Assembly: GCA_022813625.1 (NCBI GenBank)
Contig: JAKLMB010000058.1
Location: 1 to 64,000 of the forward strand
Length of the DNA stretch: 64,000 bases
Direction of reading: 5' to 3'
From: Aaosphaeria pasadenensis
Lineage: Eukaryota; Ascomycota; Dothideomycetes; Pleosporales
Positions 22,267 through 32,201 of this stretch are shown piece after piece. The stretch's first letter is position 1; each line of letters begins with the position of its first letter. Under the pieces are notes generated by a model. That model did not search any database and was not told where the DNA came from. It was given only the letters and a program-made list of their open reading frames with translations. A program made the position numbers and the translations under genes.

Positions 22267-24486
22267 ATGGATGGGTACGGATTGATGATCGATGGTCGCG
22301 AGGATGGGGAAGGACTTGAACAACAACAACAACAAAGCAACATGATGAAGATGGTATAGGGAAAGAAAGCAAAGCTAACATTGTTCATGACAGCTTCCTA
22401 TCCCCTTCTCGATCTTTCCCAGCTCTTATCGGAGCCAGAAAGAATCATCGACGCAAGAAAAGGTCGAAGGCTCAAAGGCTCAGCAGCTCGGACAGGGAGA
22501 AGGGGAGTACGAATCTTTCTCCACTCACGTCCAGCATCAGCAACAGCAACCGCAACAGCAAGACAACCGTCAAGAAACCTACGTCAAAGAGGAAATCCGC
22601 ATCCACGAGGAGCAGCAACCGCAGCGTCCACGTCCAGCCAACGTTCACAGAGAGGAAATCCACATTCACGAGCAGCGCCGTCCAGCCCAGCCCCAGCAGC
22701 ACCGTGAGGAGATCCATATCGAGGAGCACCGTTTCAACCAGCAGCCCCAGCCCCAGCGTTCTGAGTTCAAGCAGCACGAGTTTGTCCAGCACCAGCACCA
22801 GCATCAACAGCCAGAGCAGCGCAGCACCAAAGAACGCGTCGAAGTTGAGTACAAATCTCAGGACCAGTAAGTACTCATTTTCACTGTTTTGAGCTCAGTT
22901 CCATTTCCCTTTCCAGTCGGGGCGCGAAGTCCCAGCGCAGGAGATTCCGTTGCTATTGTTTTTCGCTCGGCCGGTCGGGGGGGGGGGGGAAAGGGAGCGG
23001 CGGTGGCCACGAATCAGCTACCCAATATCCGCGTACCCATACACCCCGTACATGCACTATCCGTGCCCTCCCTCCCCCTAAACCCACTCCACTTTCACAC
23101 GCACAACAAATACACGCTATCCATTCCCCACTCACACCCATTACACATTACATCCACCCCCCCTTCACACCCCCTGAGACTTGGCGGTCGTAAAAAAGCC
23201 ACCAGCTCGCCTAACCCCCTTTGCTTTGTTGTTGTTGTCCCAGCGACCACGCACGTCTCCACTTTTGCTCGACTTGTTCTTCCTTGCTCAAGCTGACCCT
23301 TCTCCTTCTCATCCACAGCTATCAACAACCCTACGACCGCTACGTCGGAAGCCACATCGACGTAAAGGACAGGTCTTACGACAGAGACTTCAATACCGTC
23401 CACGGCCCTGCCACCGACTACGCTCCCACTCAAATCGACGTTTCCGAACGTCAATACCGCGAACGTACCCGTCCTATCGAAGGCGGATACTCTGCTGAGT
23501 TCACCAACCTCTCCACCCAGCCCAACCTCGAGCAAGCTTCCAGCTACTCGAAGCAGACCTACACAGGTTCGCACGACAGCTATCCCTCTCGCCGTGAGAA
23601 CGACTCTGTCGATTCTCGCTACCCAAGAGGAGATCAAGTTCGAGTAGAAAAGTCTACTCGTTCTACCGTCGACGCCCCGAAGAAGTTCAAGCGTGATATG
23701 GGATATTACGACTCTGACGGACAGTACCACTCCTTCCGCCAAGGTCTCCATAAAGCAGCCGATCGCGTCGCCGAGCGTGTCGTTCACCCCTTCCACTCTC
23801 ACCGCCACCACCACTCTCACCACCAGCCCAACGTCCAGTCGGCTCACCGTGAAGACCGTGAGGAAATCGTAGTCAAGGAGAAGTACACTCACTCGACTCC
23901 TGCCCCTGGTCCCACTTCTGCCCCTGCTCCCGCACCAGCCCCATCCCGAGCCCAGCCCCAGCCTCCTCGCTTCGCTCCTACTTCTTCTTCCACCCACATC
24001 TCCAAGACCATCCATCAAGCACCTCGCAAAATGGCTCCCGCAAACACCATCACCATCCCCTGCCACCACATCCGCATTGGCGATCTCCTGATCCTTCAGG
24101 GCCGTCCTTGCCAGGTCATCCGCATCACCACCTCCTCTCAGACTGGCCAGCACCGTTACCTCGGTGTTGACCTCTTCACCAAGCAACTTCATGAGGAGTC
24201 CAGCTTCATCTCCAACCCTGCTCCCTCGGTTGTTGTCCAGAACATGCTCGGCCCTGTCTTCAAGCAGTACCGTGTTCTCGACATCCGTGAGGATGGCCGC
24301 GTTGTTGCCATGACCGAGACTGGCGATGTCAAGCAGGGTCTTCCCATCATCGACCAGAGCGGTCTCCTCACCCGCCTCACCGAGTCTTTCGACAACGGCC
24401 GTGGCAGCGTCCGCGTCCTCGTCATCAACGATGATGGCCAGGAGCTCGCTGTTGACTACAAGGTCGTCCACGGATCCAGGTTGTAG
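22267..24486 (+). CDS. hex1: HEX1, Woronin body major protein (long form with extended N-terminus)
   Basis: The C-terminal 150 residues, from NTITIPCHHIRIGDLLILQG through FTKQLHEESSFISNPAPS to VDYKVVHGSRL, are unmistakably HEX1. This eIF5A-fold protein self-assembles into the Woronin-body core that plugs septal pores after wounding; the terminal SRL is a PTS1 peroxisomal import signal. Exon 3 (23319-24486) includes MGYYDSDGQYHSF at 23698, the equivalent of the short Neurospora start (262 residues here). Upstream, exon 2 (22423-22866) encodes a Gln/His/Glu-rich extension with repeated EEIHIHE-type motifs. The 452-nt intron 22867-23318 (GTAAGT/CACAG) joins in phase (KSQDHYQQPYDRY). Exon 1 is uncertain. 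An 8-nt exon ATGGATGG (22267-22274), intron 22275-22422, gives MDGSYRSQKES in frame. Aspergillus hexA also has an extended, alternatively spliced N-terminus. Identity is certain; only the 5' end is tentative. Confidence 0.93.
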
Positions 24487-25216
24487 ATGGGTTCCTTCCG
24501 TCAACGGTATGTCTATTCGCCCATTATCTTCGTCGTGTCCATCCATCTAATTCATCCTAGGTCGTATTCAAACATTCTCTTGTATCATCAACGCATAAGG
24601 ATTTTGCTTCCTGTCGGCCTTTTGTCAAATTGTGTCTATAAACTTTGTTCGCTTATCATCACTTGACTGGGTTGTCTGTTGTCTTGGAGTCTTGCATCTG
24701 GTAGGCGTTGTTCAACATCATCTACTACTGCTCGATAACAAAGCATTGCTGCTCGTCTTGTCTGGGTTGCAATATGGCGCAGAAATCTCCGGGTAAAGTT
24801 GCTGGGAAAGCTTAGCTACATCTACTGTCGATAGTTAATGAATGGAGTCGTCTGCTTATACTCTTCATGTTCTTTGATCCATGTTTCTCATAATGTGATG
24901 TCTATGTTGGTGTTGTTGGTGTGTTGTTCCTTGTTAGTGGAAGGGAGGTGGAAGGTGTGGTCGTGCCCTTTGGGTTGTCCGCGTGTCTCGTGGAAGCTAC
25001 CCCGCGTTTCTACCATGCTTCCCGACCCGCATTCCACGATTGACAGCGCTTGCAGGTAGATGCATTCCCATCTCCACACTTCCAACATCTAGCGTGCGGG
25101 GGCGGCCGAGGCAGTCTTGTGAATATCATGATTGTGTCAACACTATAATGCTGTATGTTGCACTCACCCAATTCCTGATGTGGTTGAATACTCATTGATA
25201 ACTGATTTGCTGCAAA
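24487..25216. other. Spacer between HEX1 and oxygenase genes
   Basis: This contains the HEX1 3' UTR (a T-rich stretch follows the stop codon) and the promoter of the rightward oxygenase gene. No further gene or structured repeat is visible. Confidence 0.6.
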
Positions 25217-26510
25217 ATGCCTCATTCTGATCGAGCACAGTCTCCTCAACAAGGAACCTTCCCAGACCTTCCACCTTTTCCAGACGATGTGCCTACCGCG
25301 CCATTACTCCGTATATCTCTTGACAAGCTCTTAAATCATGACCCAGAAGAGGAGGAAAGGTGCTGGCAAGCTTGCTGCGACCTAGGATTCTTCTATCTCG
25401 ACCTTCGAGCTTCCAATGGTGCTGATAGCGTTGGTGATATTACAGAGAACAAGTCTAGTAAAGATGAGAACCATCCAGGTGAAGCGTTGCTCCGAGATGC
25501 GGACCAATTGTTCCAAGTCATGAAAGGCTTCTTCGATCTCGATGTGAAAGAGAAAGTGAAATATGACTTCGCAGATCAGGGGAGTTACTTTGGATACAAA
25601 GGCTACGGCGAAGGCATCGTAGACAAACAAGGTACCCGTGACCGTAACGAGTTCTACAATGTACGTATAAACCTGCCCATCTCGACATCTCTCCCTCCAA
25701 CCTCCCAGCAAATAAACCAACTAACCAAGCCCTCAGATCTCCAAAGACGACATCCTAAACCTCACACCCGCTCTCCCCTCCCCCGAAGTCCTAACCACCC
25801 ACCGCCCCCTCTACGCCTCCTACATCAACCTTTCCCACACCCTCTGCACCACCCTCCTCACCCTCCTCTCCCCCCGCCTCCCCCTAACCCCAACCGCCAA
25901 ACAATCCGGCGGCCTCCCTCCCCTGCACGCCCTCTCCTCCCCCTCCGGCGACCAAATCCGCTTCGTACGCGCACCCCCTCAACCCCCTCCCACCTCACAA
26001 TCCTCCCCCATAGCCCTAGGCGAACACACAGACTTCGGCAGCATAACCATCCTATTCAACCGCCTCGGCGGCCTACAAGTCCGCCTCCCTCCTTCCATCG
26101 CCCCCGTCCCTCCTCCCACCACCACCTCTACTTCCCCTCCCCACGACTCCCCGCTGTGCAAAGACGGCTGGACATACGTCCGCCCGCTGCCAGGCCACTG
26201 CATCGTGAACCTCGGGGACGCGCTCTCCATCCTTTCGTCTGGTATCCTGCGATCTAATATCCATCGTGTCGTTGCGCCTCCGGGGCGCCAGGGCGACGTG
26301 ACGAGGTGGAGTCTGGTGTATTTTTGCCGGCCGGGGGATGGGGTGAGGATGAGGGGGGTTGTTGAAGGGGAGGAGGGCGGTGGGGAGGGGGAGGTAGAGA
26401 CGGCGAAGGAGTGGATTATTAGGAGGGCGTTGGGGAGGAGGAGGGTTGGGGGGTGGGAGGATAGCGGGGGGACGGAGGGGAGGAGTATGAGGGAGAAAGG
26501 GGGGAGGTAG
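25217..26510 (+). CDS. 2-oxoglutarate/Fe(II)-dependent dioxygenase (isopenicillin-N-synthase-like)
   Basis: Two exons, 25217-25660 and 25737-26510, encode 405 residues. The 76-nt intron has GTACGT, CTAAC and CCTCAG signals and joins RNEFYN to ISKDDIL in phase. The N-terminal half is a DIOX_N domain (LLRISLDKLLNHDP, CCDLGFFYLDL). The C-terminal half holds the iron ligands H245 and D247 (GEHTDFGSITIL) and H324 (RSNIHRVVAP) and the 2-oxoglutarate-binding R338 (TRWSLVYF, the R-x-S motif). The facial triad is therefore complete and an active Fe(II)/2OG enzyme is expected. Such fungal enzymes hydroxylate or desaturate small molecules; the substrate cannot be read here. Proline-rich inserts sit at about 228-240 and 268-285, and a Gly/Arg-rich tail follows the core. 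The transcription factor gene at 26907-29300 is convergent, but no other biosynthetic gene lies nearby. Confidence 0.9.
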
Positions 26511-26906
26511 GGAGGTGGGAGGTGGGTTGGTATGTGTAGATGCTTGAAAATGATGGGTAGTTTGAAGTGGAAACCTAAGAGGTTGTTGAGAACGTGTGGG
26601 ACGGATGTTAGTAGTGCTCTTTGGAGATTTGAAGAATGATATGTGATGATGGGGAACTTGACGTAGCCGTAAACTTATGATCATAAGGTCAACAAGTATA
26701 TTAAGTATCACAAAGGCCAATCGTGCTGCTCGTAGGGCGTCAGAAATTCTCCTTCAAGAGACAGCGCCCAATACATGACATTACAGTACCTAGGTATATA
26801 GAAAACCAAACCTTTTCCCACGAGTCTCTCGACAAAACACAAAAAGGCCAGACCAGCCCAGCCCAACCCAACCCAACCCTCCCAATTCCAAGGTATATCA
26901 AACAAA
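26511..26906. other. Convergent 3' spacer
   Basis: Shared 3' region of the rightward oxygenase and leftward transcription factor genes. I see nothing in it apart from a short tandem of CCCAACCCAACC-type units near 26865-26880. Confidence 0.6.
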
Positions 26907-29300
26907 TCAAAACGTCATCCCCAACTCATGACCCTCAAACCCCATATCGTCCCACCCAGCTCCGCCCTGCCCGGACATGCCGAGTGGCCACCCCATATCG
27001 AGCGGCAGGAACCCATTCCAGAACGTCGAGTCATCAATGGGCCCCGTGTTGCCCCCGCCGTTGATCGCGAAGTCGCCCACCGCACCCAGATCCGTCCACC
27101 CGAAGTCGCCCATGTGCTCCGTGACCGCGGGGCTTTCGCCTGTGTGCGCGCTGCCGGACTGCGAGGGCGAGGGCATGGGGACCGGCATGCCGGATTGGAA
27201 GGTGTTACCGTTGGAGTTATTGCTGTCGGTGTTGGGGAGGTTGGCGGTGTTGGTGCCTGGGTGTCGGAAGGAGGCGCGGGATGCTTTGTCCTTCCGGGGT
27301 ACTTTGGCCCATAGCAGTTTGAGGAGTTCGCTGTAGCGACTGCCTGGGTGTTGCAGCGTCGTGGAGCCCGTTGCCGCGGGACTGCTGCGCTGGAGGCGGT
27401 TTACGGTCTCGTTGATCACGGCGCGGACGGTGCGGTCTTCTTCGCCGCCGATGACGCCGGTGCAGCGTGCGCGGTAAAGGAAGACGCCGGCATATACTAG
27501 GTAGAGGTAGTATCGGAGGGGCATGTAGCGGAGTGACTTCTCGGGATCGACGAAGTTGTTGGCTGTGGTGAGGATTGCTTTGGCGGCGTCGAGGCCTTCG
27601 TAGATGAATCGGGCGTCTCCGACAGCACCGACGTTGTTGCTGAAGACTCTCTGCGGCGCTTGCATCGAGGGGTTCTCAGAATGCATGATGGCTTGGTCGA
27701 CGGTGGGCATGGCGCGGCGCACCGTGGCTTGGAAGGCAAATGCATTCGTGTAAAGACGTAGGTAGTCGTAGGACATGAGGAGGCAGGCTTTCAACGGTGG
27801 TGAGCATGTTAGGGTTCCCCAAACACTCTTCCATCCGTATATGGCGGTGCGGAAGTCATCAATGAATTTGATGTAGCTCCCACTGAGATGAGATCGGAAA
27901 CTTGATCCGGGATTTGAGTAGAGGACATCATGAACATTGCTGAACAGCTGTGTCAATTCCAGGTTGGCTTGATAGATGCTGGCATAATCTTCTTCGTTGG
28001 GTGACTTTGGGATGAGCGAGGGATAGTCGGCACGGACAAGAGTCGTCATAGGTCCAGGTCCACGAGACCAAAAGGCCTTTCCGATTCGAATGGATATGTG
28101 TCGGTCGGAGACGTAGGCCGCTGTCCAGATGAGTCGTTTCCGATCGTGTTCGGGATCCTTGTCCCTTTGGTTCTCGGTGACTCTGAATGAATACTTGTCG
28201 AGAGCTAGGAAATAGCCAATACGCAAAGCAAGGCCGACATGCATCCAGCTCTCCTTGTCTTCTTCACCCTTTCCGACCTTCCCAGATGTTCTCTGAGTGT
28301 AAGGTGCCCACTCGGCGAGGATGAGAAGCCCTTCAACGGCTTCCACACCTGCATCACCTCCAGCAGCCAGGTGTGACACCAGTTCTTTCATATGTTCTGA
28401 ACATGATTCGTAGATGTGTGCTTCCTCGATGAGATCCTTAGATGCTATCACCAAGATTGCGGTAAGAAGATGTGGCTCCTTCTTTGCCGTTTCTGCTAGG
28501 TGCGAAGTATCGAAGGTTCGAACAGGCGCGAGAGGATAGTATGGGTGGTAGTTTTCTTGATAACGCGACAGTAGGCGACATACTGTAGCTACTGTGAGAG
28601 CCCCAGTGTCTAATAGCCGGTAGGAATAGAAAGAGGGTGGGGACTGAACATCGCCGCTGACGGCAGTCAGAGAACCGGGCACATGGGTTGGTTGCGATGG
28701 CCCGAGAGGTTGTGTCGTCGCCAAATCTGCGCGTCCAGAACTCCCTTCTGCTACCCTGGCCAGTATGCCTAACGCATCCGAAGGGTTCTGTAGATTTGCG
28801 TAGGGTAGCTCGTCCGACGATGTGCCAGACTCGGATTGCGGTATTTGGTCGTGTGCTCCGCCGCCGTTACGTTGCTGCTCGTTCGTCTCGGTCTGTGTCC
28901 ACGGATTCGTGCCGACGTTCCCAATGCCACTGAAAGGTGTGTCATCCTGGGCCGTGAAGGTTGGGAGGGTTGGGAGCGTCGCGGTTTCAACAGGCTTCGG
29001 CTTTCGCACTCGTCGTCCGCCGCGGTTGGAGCCTCCTAGGACGCAGTCGAGGTTGTCCCTCTTGCATCGCAGGCAGGGGATCGAGCCGTCATTGTCCCTG
29101 CGTCGATCTTGGTCAGCGTCTCGGGTATTCAATATTTGCGGTGGATGAGGCCTTTGCCGATTTGTGGACGTGTTTACTTACAAGAGGCAACGCGACTTGC
29201 GCTTGCGACAATTCAAACAGGCCTGATGCGCTCTTTTGATTTTTGGAGAATCATCCTGGGCCGGCGCAGGTCCCGCTTCTTGCGCAGCAGATGTGTCCAT
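26907..29300 (-). CDS. Zn2Cys6 fungal transcription factor
   Basis: Exon 1 (29182-29300) and exon 2 (26907-29097) join across an 84-nt intron with a GTAAGT donor to give 769 residues. The intron splits the zinc cluster. After splicing the cysteines are C28, C31, C38, C48, C51 and C58 (ACLNCRKRKSRC ... PCLRCKRDNLDC), a perfect CX2CX6CX9CX2CX6C binuclear cluster preceded by basic residues. The middle (RLLSRYQENYHPYYPL, AILVIASKDL, ALRIGYFLALDKYSF, RKRLIWTAAYVSDRHISIRIG) is the fungal-specific regulatory domain. The block RADYPSLIPKSPNEEDY...QLFSNVHDVLYS and LLMSYDYLRLYTNAFAFQ recalls the ARO80/ARCA-like subgroup, a tentative assignment from memory. The C-terminal 130 residues are Gly/Asn/Ser-rich and acidic, ending DDMGFEGHELGMTF, a plausible activation domain. 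A nuclear, sequence-specific regulator is expected. It is divergent from the small secreted protein gene. Confidence 0.92.
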
Positions 29301-30418
29301 GTGCAAGGGCCATCCAAAACTTCATGAGATGGAGTAGTGTGACATTGTGAAGATGGCCGGGTCGGGAAGAATGTGATCAGACGCCGCTCGGCATCTGACA
29401 AAGAGCTGGTCCCATTAGCCGACGTTCCCGTAGGTGGCGAACTCTCTACGTCTTGTGACTTTGTACCACAGACGACCAATTGGGTCAATAATTCTCCTCG
29501 TACGTCGAGTGAAGTGTTGTCGCAGATAGAAGCAACAGGCGATAGGAACATGACAGTCCATTGCTGAACATCAGTCTTCCGAGCCGACAAGGCACATAGA
29601 GTAGGCACCTCGGGCTTGGCCTGCTAGTATTCATGTTTACAACTGTACATTCGCGGCTATACTCGCGAGGTGTTAAGACTGTCAACTGGCTACAATATAC
29701 TCTCGTATAGCTGGTTCAGGTATACAAGAATATACATGAAGCTAGGAGGTAGCTATTCGGACGTATGTTCCCACTGTATCAGCCAAGGAGCGCACAGTTT
29801 TACGCCCTCATTGTAGGCCGATAGTTCTACTTACCGGCTTCACGACATCACCTCCTCTACATCTTCAACTCACCGGTGCCGACAAGTGATTAGTTTAGGT
29901 CACCAGTCTCCATACCGGTCTATAAATTTTACAAGACTGTGAGACATCACAATTCTTGGCGTCTATGAATTATATTCCGCCGTGGTCAACATCAAACCCC
30001 GCGCTCAATGCGACAACTCTCTGGCACGCAAAGAAAATGAATCCAGAAAGACTGGTTCTTCAATAGAACCAGATTTAGTCACAGACTAAGGTTTCAATTG
30101 GTCGTATTGTGGTGATGTCCGGATACCGTCCAGCATTTCAAACGCTTACAAAAGTCCGATTCTCTTTTGCCAATGTCCATTTCTACACAGGCATTAAGCC
30201 ATGCTCACGATGGGCGGCTGATGCCAAAAATAATGTTCACATGAACTATAGAAAGGGTCGATAGTTCGTCCCACAAGCACGACATCATCAGCAAATCAAT
30301 ACTTTCATTCACTACACTTTCTTCTTTCATTCATCCATTCATTGTCGCTCAGCGTAGCAAGACACTCACTCGGAAATTACAAACGTCTATCTCTTTCTAT
30401 TCCGATCCACTTTTCAAG
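29301..30418. other. Divergent promoter region between transcription factor and secreted-protein genes
   Basis: The 1.1-kb shared upstream region. It contains a TATA-like TATAAATTTT near 29931, an 8-bp inverted repeat with a 5-nt loop at 30052-30072, and a pyrimidine-rich leader at about 30300-30415 just before the secreted-protein start codon. Confidence 0.6.
30052..30072. promoter_or_regulatory. Inverted repeat CTGGTTCT-N5-AGAACCAG in divergent promoter
   Basis: Two perfect 8-bp arms flank TCAAT, about 350 bp upstream of the small secreted protein gene and 750 bp upstream of the transcription factor gene. It could be a dimeric regulator site, or chance. Confidence 0.35.
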
Positions 30419-30835
30419 ATGCAATACTCCACCACAGCTTATGCGGCCATCGTTGCCCTTCTATCCCTCAACTCATTCGTCACCGCCGCACCCAGTGCTT
30501 CGGTCGTTGCGCGCCAGGCAAAGAACATCAGACTAGGCTACGAATCCCTTGATGCCAACCCAGGCAAGAAAGGTGCCTCCGCAGTCTGGGTTGCTGGGTC
30601 AGGATGCTCAGCAGTGACACCCCACGGATTCGACTGGGAAGAGTTCACTCCCTGCGAAGTCTTCTTCACGCCTCCCGGTCAATCACAGACGTACACCATG
30701 GAGGGCTGCGGTTCGGGAGGCGGGGACCTCAAGGAGAACGGCAACAAGGTTGGCAGTTGCAAGTCTGAGGAGCAGGTCGAGGACTGCGGCGGAGGCCGAA
30801 AATGGGTCGGACAGTACTCGTGCACTCTTGCGTAA
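30419..30835 (+). CDS. Small secreted cysteine-containing protein (effector-like)
   Basis: A single-exon protein of 138 residues with an ATG just after a pyrimidine-rich leader and a TAA stop. The N-terminus MQYSTTAYAAIVALLSLNSF ending in VTAAP is a clear signal peptide with likely cleavage around residues 22-24. The mature part has six cysteines (SGC, TPC, EGC, GSC, EDC and YSC contexts), enough for three disulfides, and Gly-rich loops. There is no transmembrane segment, GPI signal or known catalytic motif. Size, secretion and cysteine content are those of fungal small secreted proteins, some of which are effectors; this role is not shown by the sequence. The Zn2Cys6 factor on the other side of the shared promoter might be co-regulated with it. 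Confidence 0.85.
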   Translation: MQYSTTAYAAIVALLSLNSFVTAAPSASVVARQAKNIRLGYESLDANPGKKGASAVWVAGSGCSAVTPHGFDWEEFTPCEVFFTPPGQSQTYTMEGCGSGGGDLKENGNKVGSCKSEEQVEDCGGGRKWVGQYSCTLA

Positions 30836-32201
30836 ATGGGGAATGGGTTGGTGTAAGATAAAATGGCAGGCAAGAGGGTTGCAGGAGTAGAATACTATGT
30901 ATGATGCAATGTTTTCAATACATGCCTAGACGGCAAGTTTGCAAGTATTCACTATGTGCTGGTCTTTGACTGTGGACGTGTAACGCATTGCAGAAGTTAT
31001 ATTGACATCGACAACATGAGCAAGGATGATAGCCTGATAACGTTAAAAGCAGTAATATTAGGAAAGAGACTACACTGCGAGGTAACAACAGCACCAGTGG
31101 TTGATGGCAGCACCCGGACGAATCGATGCAGACGGACTTCGGAGCACAATCACAATACGGTAGCATCAGGTCGAGGCAAACATCCGAGGTCACACTGAAC
31201 GCTGTTAGACAACCAGAAGCGCGCGATGCTGCAACAGGAAGTCTAGATTGCACAAGTGCAGCTACGTCGACCTATAATTTATTCGTATCACTCGTCTGCC
31301 CTACGATTCGATTCTAGAGGGCCCTTTTGCCCAAATCCAGTTAGACGCCGACAAATAATGTCCGACGACATACAACGCGGGATGTACATACAACGACGTA
31401 CAGTAACCACCACCAAGTCGACTTCATCTTCTTCTTGAACTATGGTACGCTGAAAGATGGCTGTTTGCTCGAGGTCACCTACGAGTAATCCACGCTTTCC
31501 TTTGGTTGTTTCGCCTCACCAGCACCCCTCCAATCTCCAAGCCTCTCCAATCAATTCAGCCGAAGCGGCCACCCAAGCAAGCCTATGCATTTAGCGATTT
31601 CAAGACACCTCATCGAAACGGGAAGGTCGGAGCCATACATATTTCGATTCCCTGGCGATCCCCCAGGTCAAGCCGGAAGCTAAGCAGCAATCAACACACA
31701 GAGCGACCGACTGACCGCACAATACTGATATCGCCCCCCGAGATAAGCTTCCTGGCCGCCGACCTCCTTGTCTTGTGTGCAGTGCGCCATGCTGCAGGAT
31801 CTCCAAGGGAAGATCTGCCTGATGGCAGCCACTCAATACGCAGCAAACAACTCCCAAACAGGCATCTGATTGAAACGGGTTCGTGGCAGGGCATCATCAT
31901 CGCCCCCCATCGACGAATCGTCGCGCGTACAGTGCCCTGTCAATCAGCCATGCATCTTTTATATTACCATGCCTCGACCAGCTTCCTTGCCGCGGCATTG
32001 CCCCGGGTTCGAAAATGGAGATTGGCACTCGAAGGGCAGGTGACAATATATTTCCTGCGAACCGCCAAATTCTTCCACAGCACGGAGCTCCACATCTGCG
32101 TACGACTATAAAGAGTCTTGGAAAACCAGACTTCCTGATTGCTCCTCACGCCAGCCAATTCCTACCTCGCGGCCCAACTCACCAGTCTACCCATTGAAAT
32201 C
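30836..32201. other. Spacer upstream of carboxypeptidase gene
   Basis: No supported gene. A 201-codon frame at 31506-32111 has no recognisable domain and is overlapped by open frames on both strands. The last 200 bp are the promoter and leader of the carboxypeptidase gene. Confidence 0.55.

Noticed and set aside
23095..24546. Long 483-codon open frame on the minus strand across HEX1
   Set aside because: It is the antisense shadow of the C-ending codons of HEX1 and has no recognisable protein features.
26073..26720. Minus-strand open frame over the oxygenase 3' half
   Set aside because: A Pro/Arg-rich shadow of a strongly skewed coding region.
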